DNA from: Streptomyces sp. LaPpAH-108
GTDB taxonomy: Bacteria; Actinomycetota; Actinomycetes; Streptomycetales; Streptomycetaceae
Length of the DNA: 64,000 nt
Assembly: GCF_000373625.1 (NCBI RefSeq)
Contig: NZ_KB891995.1
Location: 248,001 to 312,000, forward strand
Direction of reading: 5' to 3'
This document shows, piece after piece, positions 16,286-23,941 of this stretch. The translations under genes were made by a program, and so were the position numbers. The notes beneath the pieces are model-generated. The model made no database searches, was not told the DNA's origin, and worked only from the letters and a program-made list of their open reading frames with translations. The first letter of the stretch is position 1, and each line of letters opens with the position of its first letter.

Positions 16286-17247
16286 GGGTCCTGGTCACCG
16301 GTGGTGCGGGGTTCATCGGCTCGCACTACGTGCGGAAGATCCTCGCCGGCGGCTACCCGGAGTCCGAAGACGTCACCGTCACGGTCATCGACCGCCTGAC
16401 CTACGCGGGGCGGCGTGACAACTTGCCCGCCGCGCACCCCCGTCTCACGTTCATCAAGGGCGACATCTGCGACCGTGAGGTGCTCGACCGGACCGTACCG
16501 GGGCACGACGCCATCGTGCACTTCGCGGCGGAGTCCCACGTCGACCGTTCCCTCACCGAGGCCGGCGGGTTCATCCGGACGAACGTCATGGGTACCCAGC
16601 AGCTCCTCGACACCGCGCTCCGGCACGGAGTGGCCACCGTCCTTCATGTCTCCACGGACGAGGTGTACGGCTCGGCCGAGTCCGGAAGCTGGGACGAGGA
16701 AAGCCCACTGCTCCCCAACTCCCCCTACGCGGCCTCCAAAGCCTCGAGCGACCTGATCGCCCGCGCCTACCACCGCACTCACGGCCTGGACGTACGTGTC
16801 ACACGCTGCTCCAACAACTACGGCCCGCGCCAGCACCCCGAGAAGCTCATCCCGAATTTCGTCACGCGGCTCCTGACCGGCCGTAAGGTCCCGCTGTACG
16901 GGGACGGGCGGAACGTGCGGGAGTGGCTGCACGTGGACGACCACTGCCGGGCCCTGCATCTGGTACTCACCAAGGGGCGGGCCGGTGAGATCTACAACGT
17001 CGGCGGCGGCAACGCGATGAGCAATCGCGAGATGACCGTGCGCATCCTGCGGCTCCTGGGGGCGGACTGGGACATGGTGAGCCAGGTGGAAGACCGGCTC
17101 GGCCATGACTTCCGCTATGCGATCGATGACTCCAAGATCCGGGAAGAGCTCGGTTACGCACCCCGCTGGCCGATCGAGAGCGGGCTGCGCGCGGTGGTCG
17201 ACTGGTATCGCGAGCATCCCGGGTTCTGGCGGACCGCGGAAGTCTGA
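16282..17247 (+). CDS. dTDP-glucose 4,6-dehydratase
   Basis: A 321-residue extended SDR converting dTDP-glucose to dTDP-4-keto-6-deoxyglucose, the branch point for 6-deoxysugars. The NAD-binding motif TGGAGFIGS is at residues 6-14. The active-site block STDEVYG is near 128-134, and the YxxxK pair is in YAASKASSD near 153. The C-terminal substrate motif REWLHVDDHC is present. The start overlaps the thymidylyltransferase stop. Length and all catalytic residues match the RmlB family. It supplies the substrate for the 2,3-dehydratase encoded at 21766-23106. Confidence 0.95.
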   Translation: MRVLVTGGAGFIGSHYVRKILAGGYPESEDVTVTVIDRLTYAGRRDNLPAAHPRLTFIKGDICDREVLDRTVPGHDAIVHFAAESHVDRSLTEAGGFIRTNVMGTQQLLDTALRHGVATVLHVSTDEVYGSAESGSWDEESPLLPNSPYAASKASSDLIARAYHRTHGLDVRVTRCSNNYGPRQHPEKLIPNFVTRLLTGRKVPLYGDGRNVREWLHVDDHCRALHLVLTKGRAGEIYNVGGGNAMSNREMTVRILRLLGADWDMVSQVEDRLGHDFRYAIDDSKIREELGYAPRWPIESGLRAVVDWYREHPGFWRTAEV

Positions 17248-17422
17248 GGCCATGCCTCGGAACAGTTCTTGACCCGGTCGGCGGATGAGGCCGCATCGCT
17301 TCTCGGACCTCGGGTCATACCGGTCGGCCGCCTTCTCCCGACCGGTCCGCGGTGGCGGCGACATCGCGCCGTGCCGCATGCAGGTATCAGCCATCAAATC
17401 CTTCAGTGGAAACGGAACTGTC

Positions 17423-18025
17423 ATGTTTGTCATGCGCACTCGCACCGCAGCTCTCGCCGTCCCGCTGGCTCTGAGCGCTCTGATAGTGACTACCTCCGGT
17501 GCTCAGGCGGCGCCGGTGAAGACCTACTTCGACTGCCGTGTCGGCACCACCACCGGTCTGGCCTACAGCGAGTACGTGGACGCGGTCGCCCCGGCCACCG
17601 TCCGCCCCGGTGCCCTCTTCGACGTCACCCTCGATCCCGCTCCCATCACCCCGAACCCCGCCTACAACAAGGAAGTCAGCAACGTCGCGCTCCAGTTCAA
17701 GCTGCCCGCGGGGGCACAGGTCGTTTCCTCCGAGGTCGCCGACGGTGGCACCGCTGGTACTCCGTCGCTCGAGGTCGACGGGACGAAGGCCGTGCTGCGT
17801 GCCGCCGGACCGTTTGCGGCCAACGTCCCCTTCGACCTGCCCAAGGTGACCTTCACGCTGAAGGCCCCGGCGAAGAAGACCACTCTGAACACCGCTTTCG
17901 GCGGCACCTCTCACGACGACCCGGGGTTCAGCTGGACGTTCATCTCCTCGAACTGGGACGGCGAGGCCCACCTCGACTGCTGGCCGGACCAGCCGATCGC
18001 CCTGACGAAGACACGCGTCAAGTAA
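17423..18025 (+). CDS. small secreted protein of unknown function within the cluster
   Basis: A 200-residue exported protein. The signal peptide is about MRTRTAALAVPLALSALIV with a probable cleavage site SGAQA-AP. The mature part (about 165 residues) is beta-rich with two cysteines, in DCRVGT near its start and DCWPDQ near its end, that could form a disulfide. No enzyme motif is recognised. ATG 17423 follows GGAAACGGAAC; an ATG three codons later is possible. It sits between sugar genes and the dsbA-like/soxR operon and ends at a very strong terminator. A secreted protein in such a cluster could act outside the membrane on the product or in resistance; this is inference. Confidence 0.75.
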   Translation: MFVMRTRTAALAVPLALSALIVTTSGAQAAPVKTYFDCRVGTTTGLAYSEYVDAVAPATVRPGALFDVTLDPAPITPNPAYNKEVSNVALQFKLPAGAQVVSSEVADGGTAGTPSLEVDGTKAVLRAAGPFAANVPFDLPKVTFTLKAPAKKTTLNTAFGGTSHDDPGFSWTFISSNWDGEAHLDCWPDQPIALTKTRVK

Positions 18026-18051
18026 GCCGGACATGGCAGGTGCGCATACAC

Positions 18052-18104
18052 CGTCATGACGGCGCCGGCCGGCCCTCGAAGGGTCGGCCGGCGCCGTCAT
18101 GACG
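18052..18104 (+). terminator. strong terminator, 24-bp stem
   Basis: A 24-base arm from 18052 pairs with 18081-18104 with a single mismatch around a 5-base loop (TCGAA). The inverted repeat is symmetric and so could work in both directions. It isolates the secreted-protein gene from the SoxR-controlled operon. Confidence 0.9.
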
Positions 18105-18159
18105 GGTCCGGTGGTCGGACGGAGCCCAGTGGGAAGCGAGGAGCCCTGACGTGCCCGGC

Positions 18160-18190
18160 TTGACCTCCAGTGCGGTCGAGGTTGCAGTCT
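18160..18190 (+). promoter_or_regulatory. SoxR-type promoter before the dsbA-like/soxR operon
   Basis: -35 TTGACC (18160-18165), 19-bp spacer, -10 CAGTCT (18185-18190). The dyad arms ACCTC (18163-18167) and GAGGT (18178-18182) have the same spacing as in the perfect palindrome at 13183-13202. About 24 of 31 positions match between the two promoters. Since soxR is in this operon, SoxR probably controls itself. Confidence 0.85.
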
Positions 18191-18245
18191 GAAGAGGAAC
18201 GATCACGGCGTAGGGCTAACAGGAGCGGCAAGTGGGGAGAGCGCA

Positions 18246-18887
18246 GTGAAGGTCGAGATCTGGTCGGACATCATGTGCCCGTGGTGCTACATCGGCAAGG
18301 CGCGGCTCGACAAGGCGATCGAGAGTCTGGACGGCCGGGACGGCTTCAGCCGTGATGACGTCGAGATCGTGTGGCGTAGCTTCGAACTTCGGCCGGACCA
18401 GCCCCGAACCCCCGGTGCTACGCTCGGAGAGATGATGCGGGCGAACCTCGGTCTCCAACCCGGTGAGACGGTCGAGCTGTTCGAGAAGATCCGTGTCCTC
18501 GGTGAGGCCGAGGGCCTGGACATCCGGCTGGTCGGTGTACGCCCTGTGAACTCCTTCGATGCCCAGCGCCTCGTCCATCTCGCCGCCGAGCACGGCAGCG
18601 CCGACAGGATGAAGAGCGAGCTCTTCCGCGCCTACCTGACCGAGCAGCGTAATGTCGCGGATCACGAGGTGCTGGTCGAGGTGGCGAGCGCCGCGGGGCT
18701 GGACCCCGAAGCCGTACGCGAGGTGCTCGCGGGTGACGCCTATGCGGAGGACGTGCGTGAGGACGAGCGAGCGGCTGCTCGCAGGGGAGTGACGGGGGTG
18801 CCGACCGTCTTCGTGGACGGTGTGCGCGTCTCCACCGGGGTACCGAGCGTGGAGCAGTTCCGACAGGCTTTGGCGGACGGCGCTTGA
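18246..18887 (+). CDS. DsbA/FrnE-family thiol oxidoreductase
   Basis: A 213-residue cytoplasmic thioredoxin-fold protein of the FrnE type. The active site CPWC is at residues 11-14 (IMCPWCYIGKARL), a helical insertion occupies the middle, and the cis-proline region GVTGVPTVFVDG is near 180-191. GTG 18246 follows GTGGGGAGAG. There is no signal peptide, so it works in the cytosol, perhaps on thiol-quinone adducts or disulfide stress caused by the product. The first FrnE was described from an aromatic polyketide (frenolicin) cluster, which fits (from memory). It is followed one base later by soxR in the same operon. Confidence 0.9.
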   Translation: MKVEIWSDIMCPWCYIGKARLDKAIESLDGRDGFSRDDVEIVWRSFELRPDQPRTPGATLGEMMRANLGLQPGETVELFEKIRVLGEAEGLDIRLVGVRPVNSFDAQRLVHLAAEHGSADRMKSELFRAYLTEQRNVADHEVLVEVASAAGLDPEAVREVLAGDAYAEDVREDERAAARRGVTGVPTVFVDGVRVSTGVPSVEQFRQALADGA

Positions 18888-18888
18888 C

Positions 18889-19467
18889 ATGACCGTCGGT
18901 CGCCCGGCCCACCACGTCACCGAACTCACGGTCGGACAGCTCTCGGCACGCAGCGGTGTCGCGGTGACGGCACTCCACTTCTACGAGTCCAAGGGCCTCA
19001 TCAAAAGCCGTCGCACACCCGGAAATCAGCGTCGCTACACCCGGGACACGCTTCGTCGCATCTCGGTGATCCGGGTGGCGCAGCGCATGGGTATTCCGCT
19101 GAGCACGGTGCGGGAGGCGCTTGCGGAGCTGCCGGAAGAACGCACTCCCACCAGGGAGGACTGGGCCCGGCTCTCCAGGCGCTGGCGAGCGGACCTCAAT
19201 GAGCGGATCGAGCAATTGCTCGCTCTGCGCGACGGGTTGGAGGACTGCATCGGCTGCGGCTGCCTCTCCGTCCGCGACTGTCCGCTCACCAACCCGTATG
19301 ACCAGCTCGGCGAGGAGGGCCCAGGGCCGCGCAGGCTGGTTCAGGACAGGACGGGCGCGGCCGGGCGACGGCGTGCCCCGACCGCGCCCGTCACGGACCC
19401 GTGCGGTGGTGCCGGCGAGTCCTGCGGCGGTGGCGATGACGCTGTGGAGACCGGTCTGGCAGGCTGA
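18889..19467 (+). CDS. soxR: SoxR, redox-sensing MerR-family activator
   Basis: A 192-residue MerR-family regulator. The winged HTH (about 14-80: LSARSGVAVTALHFYESKGL) is followed by a dimerisation helix and the [2Fe-2S] ligands Cys 120, 123, 125 and 131 (CIGCGCLSVRDC), diagnostic of SoxR. In Streptomyces SoxR is activated by redox-active secondary metabolites such as actinorhodin rather than only by superoxide. The C-terminal tail is long (about 55 residues beyond the cluster) and holds two more cysteines (PCGGAGESCGGG), which is unusual. The start lies one base after the dsbA-like stop, so the genes are cotranscribed. Two matching operators are at 13183 and 18163. Confidence 0.95.
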   Translation: MTVGRPAHHVTELTVGQLSARSGVAVTALHFYESKGLIKSRRTPGNQRRYTRDTLRRISVIRVAQRMGIPLSTVREALAELPEERTPTREDWARLSRRWRADLNERIEQLLALRDGLEDCIGCGCLSVRDCPLTNPYDQLGEEGPGPRRLVQDRTGAAGRRRAPTAPVTDPCGGAGESCGGGDDAVETGLAG

Positions 19468-19503
19468 ACCAGCCAGGCTCAGACAGTGCGGAAGTGCGGT
19501 ATG

Positions 19504-20643
19504 TCAGCGCGCGTGCGGGTGGTGGACCTCACGGGCGTACGCCTCGGCAGCCGCTCCGAATCCCAGGACCACATGACCGGCGGCGGAGTGCGCGTCCCGC
19601 CAGTGGCGCTGCAGGGGGGCGGACGCCTGATGGGCACGTGTGCCGGCTGAGGCGAAAAGGCGGTCCACCGCGGCGGTGGACAGCTCGGCGGCGAAGGCGC
19701 AGTCCCGGCTGCTGCGGGCGATGTCCAGGGCGGTCACGTCGCCCGTGTCGGCCGTCCGAGCCGTCTTCATCAGAAGCAAGGACGCGGCATCCACCTCGCA
19801 CGAGGCCCGCCCCAAGGCGCTTGCGGCCGGGCTGTCCAGGCCGCCTGAGCCCGATGTGTGGCGGGGGGCGGTTCCCTCGAGCCATGCCGTCAGCGCCGCG
19901 CGTGCCGTGCCGAGCACCGGTGCGGCGAAGCAGAGCCCGTTCACGGCCTTGAGCGGCACTCGGTGGCAGGCGGCGCGGGCATCCTCCGCCACCCCTGTGG
20001 CCACCGCGTCCCGCGTGAACGTCAGCGCGTCGGGCACGAACACGTCCTCGATGTGCAACGTGTTGCTGCCCGTACCTCGCATGCCCACCGATGACCAGGT
20101 GTTCGATGTGCTGCAACGGTGCCGGGGGATCGCGAAGAACCGTGCCACCGGGTGGTCCTCGATGGTCATCGAGCAGACCAATGCCCAGTCCGCGTAGTCC
20201 ACGACGCTGACATAGGGCCATGTTCCGTTGATTCGCCACCCGCCTTCTTCGCGTCGGGCCCGGCCGAGCGGCATCAGCGCACCCACGATCAGGGTGTCCG
20301 GGCCCTCCGCCCAGATCTCCCGTCGGCCCGCCTCGGGCAGATAAGCCGCCATCCTGCCGAGCGAAGCCGTCAGGGAAGCCGCCCAGGCGGCCGAAGCACA
20401 GCCCTCGCCGACCAGAGCGACAGCCCGTACGATCTCCTCGAACGTTCCCGCGTCACCACCATGATGTCGCGGCACGAAATGGCGGGCGAATCCGGCGTCC
20501 AGCATCGCTTGGACAACCTCCGGAGCGAGCCGGTGGTCCCGCTCGGCGGCCTGGGCGTGTTCCGCCGCGATCTTCTTGACATCGGTTGCCGCGACTGTCA
20601 CTCGTGCGGTTGTTTCGATGTGGTGCGTCTGCCGTGTCGGCAT
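19504..20643 (-). CDS. flavin-dependent hydroxylase, acyl-CoA dehydrogenase fold (ActVA-ORF5-like)
   Basis: A 379-residue group D flavin monooxygenase. The acyl-CoA dehydrogenase-type fold is visible: helical N-domain (AERDHRLAPEVVQAMLDAGF, then PRHHGGDAGTFEE), central beta domain (INGTWPYVSVVDYADWALV, GMRGTGSN) and helical C-domain. Such enzymes use reduced FMN from a separate reductase to hydroxylate the polyketide ring; ActVA-ORF5 does so in actinorhodin formation. The likely partner is the reductase encoded at 33920-34465. ATG 20643 is the first start, with a weakly placed GGAAGG upstream. It is convergent with soxR and is followed on the same strand by nothing else. Confidence 0.88.
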   Translation of the reverse strand: MPTRQTHHIETTARVTVAATDVKKIAAEHAQAAERDHRLAPEVVQAMLDAGFARHFVPRHHGGDAGTFEEIVRAVALVGEGCASAAWAASLTASLGRMAAYLPEAGRREIWAEGPDTLIVGALMPLGRARREEGGWRINGTWPYVSVVDYADWALVCSMTIEDHPVARFFAIPRHRCSTSNTWSSVGMRGTGSNTLHIEDVFVPDALTFTRDAVATGVAEDARAACHRVPLKAVNGLCFAAPVLGTARAALTAWLEGTAPRHTSGSGGLDSPAASALGRASCEVDAASLLLMKTARTADTGDVTALDIARSSRDCAFAAELSTAAVDRLFASAGTRAHQASAPLQRHWRDAHSAAGHVVLGFGAAAEAYAREVHHPHAR

Positions 20644-20773
20644 CCTGGTCAGTCCTTCCGGAGGTGCCTGTGACCGGTCTGCGTGCCAGCCTCACGCGCC
20701 GTGCTCGAGCGGGACCACGAGGTCGGCTGGAATTCCGCGAGGTCGTCCGGTTGCGCTCGACATGTCTCGTTCG

Positions 20774-21769
20774 TCAGGTGGCTGCGATGTCGGCGCGGTC
20801 GCGCACCGCGTCGACCAGGTCGGCTTGACGGAGAACGTCCGCGGCCGCCGCGTCGTCCGGTGCGCACTGCCGCGCGGCACGACGCACCGCGTCGGCGAAG
20901 GAGGCGACAGCGGCCGTCGTCTGATCATGAGCGGGTAGCGCACGCTCCTCGACGACCCCTGCCCGTTCGATGCGCAGCACCGGTTGATGGTCGGCGGGCG
21001 GTGTGTACGCGCGGTCCAGCGCGATGGTTCCCGCGCTGCCCAGCAGCTGCCAGCAGGCCGTGTAGGCGTGTGCCATGCCGAAGAGCAACTGGGCGCTTGT
21101 TCCCGTGCGGGGATCACCGAGGAGGACACCGCCGCCCACATCGACCCCGGTGGGCCGATCGTGATGGAGAACCGAGCCATGAACGTCCAGGCGGGCGCCG
21201 AGCAGGAGCGATGCCAGCCGGAGGGGGTAGACGCCGATGTCGAGGAGAGCCCCGCCGTCCAGGTCGGCTCGGTAACGGATGTCGTCCGCCGGCCGCGGTG
21301 GCACGGTGAACGAGGCGGTCAGAGCGCGGACTTCGCCGATCACGCCGGAGTCCACCAGCTCACGGACCGTCGAGTAGGCCGGGTGATGAAGAAAGAGGTA
21401 GTTCTCGGCGAGGACGAGGCCACGCTCACGGGCCAGGGCGAGCAGCCGCGTGGTGTCGGCGGCCCGCGAGGTCAGTGGCTTCTCGGCGAGAACATGCTTG
21501 CCGGCGTGCAGCGCCCGCTCGGCCCACGGGGCATGCAGCGCGATCGGAAGGGGCACGTACACGGCGTCCACATCAGGTCGTGCAAGGAGCGCGTCATACC
21601 CTTCTACGGGTGCACAGCCGAAAGCCCCTGCCGCTGCGCGGGCCTTGGCCGCGTCGCGGCTCGCCAGCGCCGTCACCGTGGTGTGGGGCGACGCGGCGAA
21701 CGCCGGAAGCATTTTTCGCAGGGCGATGTCGGCACACCCCATGACGCCGATCCGCACGGGGGCCCTCAT
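20774..21769 (-). CDS. NDP-hexose 3-ketoreductase (Gfo/Idh/MocA family)
   Basis: A 331-residue oxidoreductase. The N-terminal Rossmann motif is GVMGCADIALRKM (residues 8-20) and the EKPL lysine block (HVLAEKPLTSRA) is near residue 94, followed by a C-terminal alpha/beta domain with GGALLDIGVYPLRLA. In deoxysugar pathways this family reduces the 3-keto group left by the 2,3-dehydratase, giving dTDP-4-keto-2,6-dideoxyhexose. ATG 21769 overlaps the 2,3-dehydratase stop by four bases, tight coupling of consecutive steps. It is the last gene of the leftward operon that starts at the ketoreductase. Confidence 0.9.
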   Translation of the reverse strand: MRAPVRIGVMGCADIALRKMLPAFAASPHTTVTALASRDAAKARAAAGAFGCAPVEGYDALLARPDVDAVYVPLPIALHAPWAERALHAGKHVLAEKPLTSRAADTTRLLALARERGLVLAENYLFLHHPAYSTVRELVDSGVIGEVRALTASFTVPPRPADDIRYRADLDGGALLDIGVYPLRLASLLLGARLDVHGSVLHHDRPTGVDVGGGVLLGDPRTGTSAQLLFGMAHAYTACWQLLGSAGTIALDRAYTPPADHQPVLRIERAGVVEERALPAHDQTTAAVASFADAVRRAARQCAPDDAAAADVLRQADLVDAVRDRADIAAT

Positions 21770-23106
21770 CGTGGGGTTCCGTGTCCGGGTAGCGTCCGGA
21801 CACTGGTCAACAGCGTGCGGGCTTCCACATTGACGAGGTTGCCCAAGCGGCCCGCTCGCATCAGCTGGTGCAGCGTCATCCAGGTGTAGTCCGGTGACGT
21901 GTCGACGGGGAGGTCGTTCCCGTCCATGACGAGATAGCGGTTCTCCGCGTGGTAGAACCGGCCTCCCTCCTCCGAGTGGACCACGTCCAGGAGGAGTTGT
22001 CGGGGCCGAGCGCCCAGCATGGCGTCGAGGTAGGGAGGCCGAGGGGATCCGTTGGGGAGGTTTCCGGGATTGCACTGCACGGTCGGCGCCAGTTCGACGA
22101 TGTCGAACGTGCCTGCTTCGGCGCGTGCCTGTACCAGGAGATGACGTTCGCCGCCTATTTCCTTGCTCACGAATCCGATGACCCCGCGACCTACCGGAGC
22201 GAGCATCGGCTGGGACCATGAGGAAACCTCACGGCTTTCGGCTTCGACGTCGACTCCGATGATCCGGAAGTATCGTCCGTCCTCGTGGAATATCTCGCCC
22301 CGCTCGCTGTCGCGGTGCCAGCCGGTCACCTGGCTCAAAGGTATTCTCGTCCGCTGGGAACGGTGCCGGACCTTCGCCTCGGTGAACCAGTGGAGCAGGT
22401 CGGTGGTGTCGTTCAGCGGCTTACTCGCCGTATGCCGGTGAGCGCCGGGTTCCTCGCTCGCTGCCTGGTCCGCGGGCAGTCCCGCCAAGACGGTCCGTGC
22501 GTCCATGTTCACGAGGTTGTCCACCCGCAACAGATCCGCCATGGCCGGCCGGGGGATCCAGCAGAAGTCCTCGTGCACCGGCACGTCATCGGTCGTCTCG
22601 ACGACGATGTTGCGGTTGCGCTTGCCCAGGAACCAGGAGCCCTGCTCGCTCTGGAGTGCGTCGTAGTGGACCCGGTCGCCGGCGCCGGGAGCCAGGAAAT
22701 GGTCGATATACCGTACGGCGTCCCCGCGATGCACCCTCGTGTAGTTGCTGAACGTGGCCTGTACGGTCGGAGACAATTGAACCGTATTCACGTTACCGGG
22801 TTCCATTTTCGCCTGCATCAGCAGGTGTGGAATTCCGTCGAAACGCTTCATGAGAATGCCCAGTACGCCATTTTCCGGCTGCCGGATGATCGGCTGTGTC
22901 CATGCGGCTCCCTCAGGGATTTCTCGCGTGAAGCGCAGTCCCTCGATCGAGAAGAAGCGACCGCTGCGATGCCTGATGTCGCCGGTTCGGGAATCCGTGT
23001 ACCAGCCGTCGAGTTCGTGCAACGGTGCGAGTGCGGTGCGGTAGCGGTGGGCGGCGCGGCGCTCGGCGAACCAAGAATGGAATTCCGTGATGTCGTCGAC
23101 CCGCAT
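21766..23106 (-). CDS. NDP-hexose 2,3-dehydratase
   Basis: A 446-residue protein built of two homologous halves, the hallmark of this family. Half one (about 1-210) reads FHSWFAERRAAHRYRTALAP and SGRFFSIEGLRF; half two (about 235-440) repeats LLHWFTEAKVRHRSQRTRIP and DGRYFRIIGVDV. Each half ends in a similar VDNLVNMDARTVL / LGNLVNVEARTLL block. It removes the C2 hydroxyl of dTDP-4-keto-6-deoxyglucose, committing to a 2-deoxysugar. The ATG overlaps the preceding stop by one base (TGATG), and the stop overlaps the 3-ketoreductase start. Confidence 0.95.
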   Translation of the reverse strand: MRVDDITEFHSWFAERRAAHRYRTALAPLHELDGWYTDSRTGDIRHRSGRFFSIEGLRFTREIPEGAAWTQPIIRQPENGVLGILMKRFDGIPHLLMQAKMEPGNVNTVQLSPTVQATFSNYTRVHRGDAVRYIDHFLAPGAGDRVHYDALQSEQGSWFLGKRNRNIVVETTDDVPVHEDFCWIPRPAMADLLRVDNLVNMDARTVLAGLPADQAASEEPGAHRHTASKPLNDTTDLLHWFTEAKVRHRSQRTRIPLSQVTGWHRDSERGEIFHEDGRYFRIIGVDVEAESREVSSWSQPMLAPVGRGVIGFVSKEIGGERHLLVQARAEAGTFDIVELAPTVQCNPGNLPNGSPRPPYLDAMLGARPRQLLLDVVHSEEGGRFYHAENRYLVMDGNDLPVDTSPDYTWMTLHQLMRAGRLGNLVNVEARTLLTSVRTLPGHGTPR

Positions 23107-23897
23107 CAGTACGCCGTCACTTCCGCGGTCGTGGACGAACGGACGACGGACAGGGGGCCGACACCGAAACGGATCCCCTGGCCGTGCGGGGTTTCCGCGA
23201 TCAGCGCCATTCCCGGGACCAGGAAGCTGGACCGCACGAGTTCCAGCGCCCCCGGTGTCGATGAGTCGGGCCGTGCCGGAGCGGGAAGAGGCTCTCCGAG
23301 TCGTTCCACGGCGAACACCTCTGTCCCGTCGAGTATCCATCGGGCGTGCCCGGTTCCCGAGTCGACCACGAGAGCGCAGTCGTGGCGGTCCGTGGAGGAA
23401 CGGCCGGCGATCGGAACGGAGTAGGAGAAGCCGCCCCGCCCGTTCGCCCCGCCGGGTACGCGGCCGTAGAGCGCCCACAGCCGACGTCCCGTCAAGGCGA
23501 AGTCCAGGACCAGGCCCGCTTCCCGGTCCAGCGCTATCAGCGCGCCCGAACCCTCACCGACCTCATCGGCCTTCTCTCCCCATGTCTCGGCCGAGAGCAT
23601 CGCGGAGAAGGTCAACGTGGCTCCCGCGGTCTCCAAGGAGGGACCGAACGCGGACCAGCGCAAATGGTCGACAGGCTCTCCTGGCGGGGACACCGCGAAC
23701 CTGGGCTGCCCCGTGACCGGATCGCGATCGGCGGGTTCGATCACCAGACCGCCGCCGTTCGCGGCCGGTCGTGCCACGCCGTCCCCGGCGGTCAGTCGCC
23801 CTGCGGGCCGCAGGGACCAGGGGCCTGCTGCGGCCCGGCCGTTCGGGGCGCGTACCCGCAGCCCGTGGCTGAAGCTGTCATGGAACAAGAGCGTCAT
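23106..23897 (-). CDS. conserved cluster protein of unknown function (DUF6081-like), copy 1
   Basis: A 263-residue soluble protein, beta-rich, with no signal peptide. It looks like a jelly-roll or lectin-like fold: DHLRWSAFGPS, FALTGRRLWALYGRVP, GGFSYSVPIAGR, ARWILDGTEVFAVER. A second gene at 30765-31553 encodes a clear relative with the same blocks. Similar proteins occur in other aromatic-polyketide clusters (from memory, DUF6081). No catalytic residues can be named. It sits between the LLM oxidoreductase and the 2,3-dehydratase in one operon, overlapping the latter by one base. A role in cyclisation, dehydration or product binding is possible but unproven. Confidence 0.8.
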   Translation of the reverse strand: MTLLFHDSFSHGLRVRAPNGRAAAGPWSLRPAGRLTAGDGVARPAANGGGLVIEPADRDPVTGQPRFAVSPPGEPVDHLRWSAFGPSLETAGATLTFSAMLSAETWGEKADEVGEGSGALIALDREAGLVLDFALTGRRLWALYGRVPGGANGRGGFSYSVPIAGRSSTDRHDCALVVDSGTGHARWILDGTEVFAVERLGEPLPAPARPDSSTPGALELVRSSFLVPGMALIAETPHGQGIRFGVGPLSVVRSSTTAEVTAY

Positions 23898-23941
23898 GGT
23901 GTTCTCCGAGCTGGCGGTGAGGGCGTACGAGGCGGCAGGGC

